A stretch of 64,000 nucleotides of DNA. Origin: Serendipita indica DSM 11827. Taxonomy: Eukaryota; Basidiomycota; Agaricomycetes; Sebacinales; Serendipitaceae. The number at the start of each line of letters is the position of its first letter. Within the stretch, counting starts at the first letter, position 1. The notes beneath the pieces were generated by a model that saw only the letters and a program-made list of their open reading frames with translations, was not told where the DNA came from and made no database searches. Shown here piece after piece: positions 60,375 to 64,000 of the stretch. Location: positions 1,302,001 to 1,366,000 of the forward strand of contig CAJVGD010000042.1 in NCBI GenBank assembly GCA_910890315.1. Direction: 5' to 3'. The position numbers were made by a program, and so were the translations under genes.

Positions 60375-60481
60375 CCACGGAACTGTCTGTATCTGAAAAC
60401 GAGCCGAGGCGGGGCGGGCCAACGTCGCCTTTTGTTTGTTTCTGGTCGACCAAACTTGTCTTCAGTCACCCAAACCTTAGC
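60375..60481. promoter_or_regulatory. Divergent promoter ahead of RPL12
   Basis: A 107-bp interval between divergent start codons. It contains T-rich stretches (tttgtttgtttc) on the RPL12 side, as is common for ribosomal protein gene promoters in fungi. Confidence 0.45.
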
Positions 60482-61208
60482 ATGCCGCCGAAAATCGTTA
60501 GTACTGCCCAAATTTACTGAAATTGCTGCTAATCGAATGCTTATTCTTACATGTTTTACTGGCGCGATGGTCAACTTTGGGACAAATTGTACATGCAATG
60601 GCAAATGGCGGATTAGGACCCCAACGAAGTCAAGATCATCTACCTCCGTGCAACAGGTGGTGAAGTCGGTGCTACGGCTGCACTTGCTCCAAAGGTTGGA
60701 CCTCTTGGTTTGGTGAGTCTGGCATGGGCGGCATCTACCAACGGCGAGGGCTCATCTGTATATCGCATCTAGGCTCCAAAGAAGGTCGGAGAAGATATTG
60801 CAAAGGCTACAGGCGACTGGAAGGGTCTCCGAGTGACCGTCCAGCTTACCATCCAAAACCGACAAGCACAAGTGGCTGTCGTCCCCTCTGCATCTTCACT
60901 CATCATCCGTGCACTCAAAGGTATGTAATTATGGTCATATCCAGTCATCTTCCTGACCATATACCCCAGAACCCCCACGTGACCGCAAAAAGGAGAAGAA
61001 CATCAAGCACAACGGAAACATTACCCTCGATGAAATCTTCAACATTGCCCGGATAATGCGATCGCGTTCGCTCGCCAAAAACCTCGCTGGTGTGGTCAAG
61101 GAGATGCTCGGCACCGCACAGTCGATTGGCTGCACGATCGACGGACAACCACCACACGATATTATTGATGGCATCAACTCGGGGGATATCGAGGTCCCTG
61201 ACGAGTAG
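60482..61208 (+). CDS. RPL12: 60S ribosomal protein uL11 (L12)
   Basis: Cytosolic uL11 forms the base of the ribosomal stalk and binds elongation factors. A five-codon first exon (MPPKI, 60482-60496) splices over an intron of about 120 nt to [19 protein letters not shown]. The next exons read [33 protein letters not shown] and [18 protein letters not shown], ending with [28 protein letters not shown] and the stop at 61208. Its length is about 165 aa, as usual. The tiny first exon with a long first intron is typical for ribosomal protein genes in fungi and may carry regulatory elements. Confidence 0.95.
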
Positions 61209-61356
61209 GCCAATGGCTGAACTCCTCTGTCTTGTAATAACTTACAAAATGGGATACTGCTTACCCAGCCAATCTAAGAGCAAATGTCCTTTAATAGGTT
61301 GAACGCTATTCTACAGACTAAGTCTCGTCGAAATAAATACTATAACTAACAAGGCT

Positions 61357-63257
61357 CTAATGCACGAGAGGATTGCATCCGCAAGCGATTCCACGTATTC
61401 CAAAGTTTGCAATCGAACCAAGAACGAGACCCGTGGCGAGACTAGGGCAAGTAAGCGATCGTCCAACTCTTCAACACAAGCATACCTGAAACTGGTCGCG
61501 ACAGCGGCAACGTCTACCCATTCCTTTCGCATCCGTTTGTTATGCTCAAGACTCGGTGCGGCCATCATAATCAAGCTAACGCCATACAAATCAGTAACCA
61601 GTCCGGACAGAAAATAGGATGGTACACACCTAGTGAGCCATCCATTCGACACACCGAACGCGGCGAGAAGTGCAAAAAAGGCGGCATCCGAATTGATCAA
61701 TGGAACATCACCGCTCGAACCCTCTGGTTTGGTGTGTAAGGATCGTAGCGCCGGATCAGTGCCCGTTTCCGGAGGCGTGGCGCTAAGATTGACGTTACAT
61801 GCGAGAAAGAGGACCACAAAGACGATGCGAGAGACACTCAGTGCCATCAGCTTCTTTCGACTCCAAATTTGAAAGATGCGGAAGGAACAAATGAACCTTC
61901 CGAACCAATCTGAAGAATTGTAGACCAAGAAATGGACGGCAGTGAAAACTTGAGGTTTTGCGTCGGGTCGCACTGATCGCACTGCGGCTGTGACAGCGGG
62001 GAAGAGGGCCTGTCGAGGATGAATCCCAACTCTGATTTGGTATACGAATGCTTACCAGCGTCACGATGTATATAATCATGACCGACACGTTGTACATTGC
62101 GTTGGTCCACCAAACTTTCCAAAAACTGATGGATGCCGAGGGTTCCGACTCGGCGGCACCTTCCCTTGCCGTGTCCCTCTCCAAATCATGATTGGCATGG
62201 GCTTGTGTCTCGGGAGTGCGCTCCTGGTCTCGAAGTGACCCAACAGATGCACTCATAGCAAGGAGGGCTCCATCCTCCTCATCTTCAGAATCAATCCCGG
62301 CCGTCAATGGCGCCGTTGGATCATCTTCAGGGAGAGCCGCATACTGCGCAGCTACGGCGCTAATCTTTGCACCCTCAAACTTTGCAACAGTCTTCCTGAA
62401 CAACGGCATCCGTGTCAGACGCCTGTATGCCATGTAGGAAAAGGAGAGCCCGAATGTGGCAATGAGGAAGAAGTAGGTTGCCGACTTTGATATTGGTGAC
62501 CTCGCAGGACCCGACTTTGGAGGGCGGTGATCGCCGGAAGGCTTTCTACTTGAAGTAGAGAGTGTGATGATCAACTGAACGATTGAAACAATGACTGCAA
62601 CGGCGGCTTGTCCAGACATCATGCTCTGCATAGCCATAGCTCCAAAGTATGAGGTGTAGGATACCACCGATGTGAGTAGATAAGAGCCCGCGATAGCTTG
62701 CGTCGCGCCCATTGCGAGAGCGAAGCAGAAATACGGGAGGGGTGCTGATGGAATGAGTGTGCTGATGAAAAGAGAGCCGAGGGTGACCGTGAGAACTGCA
62801 TGAGAAACGGTTATTCGACGAGATTTAGATGCCTGAGTCGCTAGTCAGCTCTAAGGAAGACACTTGTCAATGGCGACTCACCGTAGCTGCTGTGTATGAG
62901 GCGTGGGCGAGAGCAACGAAAGACGCCAGCTGGTAAATCGCACTGAAATAACTAGAGAACAGGCTACGAAGTGCTGAACCCGACAGCCGCTCCAAAAAGA
63001 ACGGGATAGCGGTAATCATGCTATTCCACGGTAACAGGACAGCAAAGCCGAGCATGAAGAATATCCTAAATGCCAATAATTAGGTTATTAGCGACTCGTG
63101 GATATTGTAAATACCAGTTTATCCTCATTAGAGCAAGATTCGTGCTCGTCTCCGCAGCGCTGGCCTCCTTCCTGGCATCTCTTACTCGCACCGATCCCCT
63201 ACTCGTTTCTCTCGTATGTCCTCCGACATCTCCACGAGAATGTGAGGCGCCACTCAT
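61357..63257 (-). CDS. Equilibrative nucleoside transporter (SLC29/FUN26 type)
   Basis: An integral membrane carrier for nucleosides and nucleobases. About five exons, roughly 545 aa. A polar N-terminus (from Met 63257) precedes the first helix, INWIFFMLGFAVLLPWNSM, with the family's PWN motif. Other landmarks are SYFSAIYQLAS, AMGATQAIAGSYLL, the long acidic loop between helices 6 and 7 (DSEDEEDGALL), and NSSDWFGRFICSF, where DxxGR is the hallmark of ENT helix 8. The last intron, gtatgc to cctag, links ATS to LATGLVLGSIANFGIRG and the end CNPLVH. It is vacuolar or plasma-membrane; the sequence does not decide. It diverges from the Hook gene. Confidence 0.9.
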
Positions 63258-63478
63258 CGACGGCCAAAAGTGCGGTTGGGTTCAAGCTTGGAATCCACCT
63301 CGACCATCCATAACCAAACGCCTACAAACACGAACGATCACGAACACGGATCCAATATATTATCTACCGGTACCAGAACTTGACTCAACTTGAGAAAGCG
63401 ACCCGTCTGACATGCTTTAGGTTCCCGGTGACAACTGCGTTCAAACTGAACCTGGATCACACATAACATCATCTATAC
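63258..63478. promoter_or_regulatory. Divergent promoter, ENT / Hook
   Basis: 221 bp between start codons on opposite strands. No clear core element was seen. Confidence 0.4.
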
Positions 63479-64000
63479 ATGTCTTCTAATAGCGTAGAGG
63501 ACGCGCAAGCTGCTGCCTTTATCGCCTGGATTTCCACTTTCAACCTTAGTAGACCGGTTTCGTCTCTCTCGGATCTCAATGATGGGTCGGCCCTCTTCGA
63601 CGTCCTTACTGTCGTGTAAGCTGAAATACGTCGTATAAAGTATATATTGACCATCGTTAGCGACCCAGAATACTTTGCACGACCGGTTACAAGCTCTTCG
63701 TCGAGTGCTTTGCAACAGCCCGATAACTGGCCACTCCGATTCACATCTCTGAAGCGCCTATTTCGTCTCATTACTCAGTACTTTGTCGAAGTCCTCCATC
63801 AGTCCACCTCTACGGTCAAGTCATTGGATGTCCCGGATCTTCAGAAGATTGCCAGAGAAGGAGATGCAAAGGAAACTCTCGTGCTGTGCCGACTATGCAT
63901 TGCTATCGCAGTCATGAGTAAGCACAATGCAGAGACGATTGGTGGGATCCAGAGTCTCAAAGAGGTTCATCAACAAAGACTTATGGAAGCTATTGCTCTC
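63479..64000 (+). CDS. Hook-family dynein adaptor, N-terminal part
   Basis: Exons 63479-63615 and from 63661 to the window end encode the first 158 residues. They form a Hook (calponin-like) domain: AAFIAWISTFNLSRPVSSLS, LNDGSALFDVLTVVDPEYF, NWPLRFTSLKRLFRLITQYF and ETLVLCRLCIAIAVMS, then IQSLKEVHQQRLMEAI. In fungi, Hook links early endosomes to dynein and kinesin-3 for long-range transport along hyphae. A gtaag inside AVMSKHN is in frame and probably not used. The coiled-coil part lies beyond the window. Confidence 0.88.

Overview
The window is nuclear DNA of a filamentous fungus, most likely an agaricomycete basidiomycete. Genes lie densely on both strands. Nearly all are split by short introns of about 44-66 nt with GT..AG ends, and several use GC..AG. 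The gene set is eukaryotic and fungal: mitochondrial BCS1, D-lactate dehydrogenase, V-ATPase subunit H, SYF1, RVB2, TRM11, and mitochondrial and cytosolic ribosomal proteins. A Rhizoctonia-like origin is a guess from gene style only. I see no rRNA, CRISPR array, transposon or virus-derived element.

Layout. 0-3 kb: the start of a low-complexity gene, BCS1 and a Tra2-like SR splicing factor, all on the minus strand. 3.5 kb: tRNA-Cys(GCA). 3.7-10.05 kb: a tandem, same-strand array of seven related small single-pass membrane proteins of unknown function. 12.0-18.3 kb: two neighbouring plus-strand genes for an unusual three-finger zinc protein family; a third copy lies at 47-48.1 kb on the minus strand. 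18.8-31 kb: dynamin-like GTPase, D-lactate dehydrogenase, F-box protein, long-chain acyl-CoA synthetase, an F1-ATPase inhibitor-like gene and a small unknown gene. 31.6-41.4 kb: an RS/coiled-coil protein, a very acidic protein with a 36-bp tandem repeat, a membrane-anchored Xaa-Pro aminopeptidase and a conserved unknown. 41.5-46.6 kb: V-ATPase subunit H and SYF1. 50-64 kb: a compact housekeeping block of STRAP, RVB2, uL2m, a GON7-like subunit, a tyrosine-phosphatase-like protein, TRM11, a possible MED1, RPL12, an ENT nucleoside transporter and the start of a Hook protein.

Much of the 50-64 kb block is arranged as divergent pairs with about 100-220 bp between start codons, or convergent pairs with 13-63 bp between stop codons. 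The functions are mostly growth-related: RNA processing, translation, chromatin and vacuolar acidification. Mitochondrial functions also recur (BCS1, D-LDH, IF1-like, uL2m). The parts that ordinary annotation does not explain are the membrane-protein array and the three-finger zinc family. In that family, two introns each split a finger cysteine codon in all three copies. Exon boundaries were read by eye from splice signals and protein-family continuity, not from transcripts.
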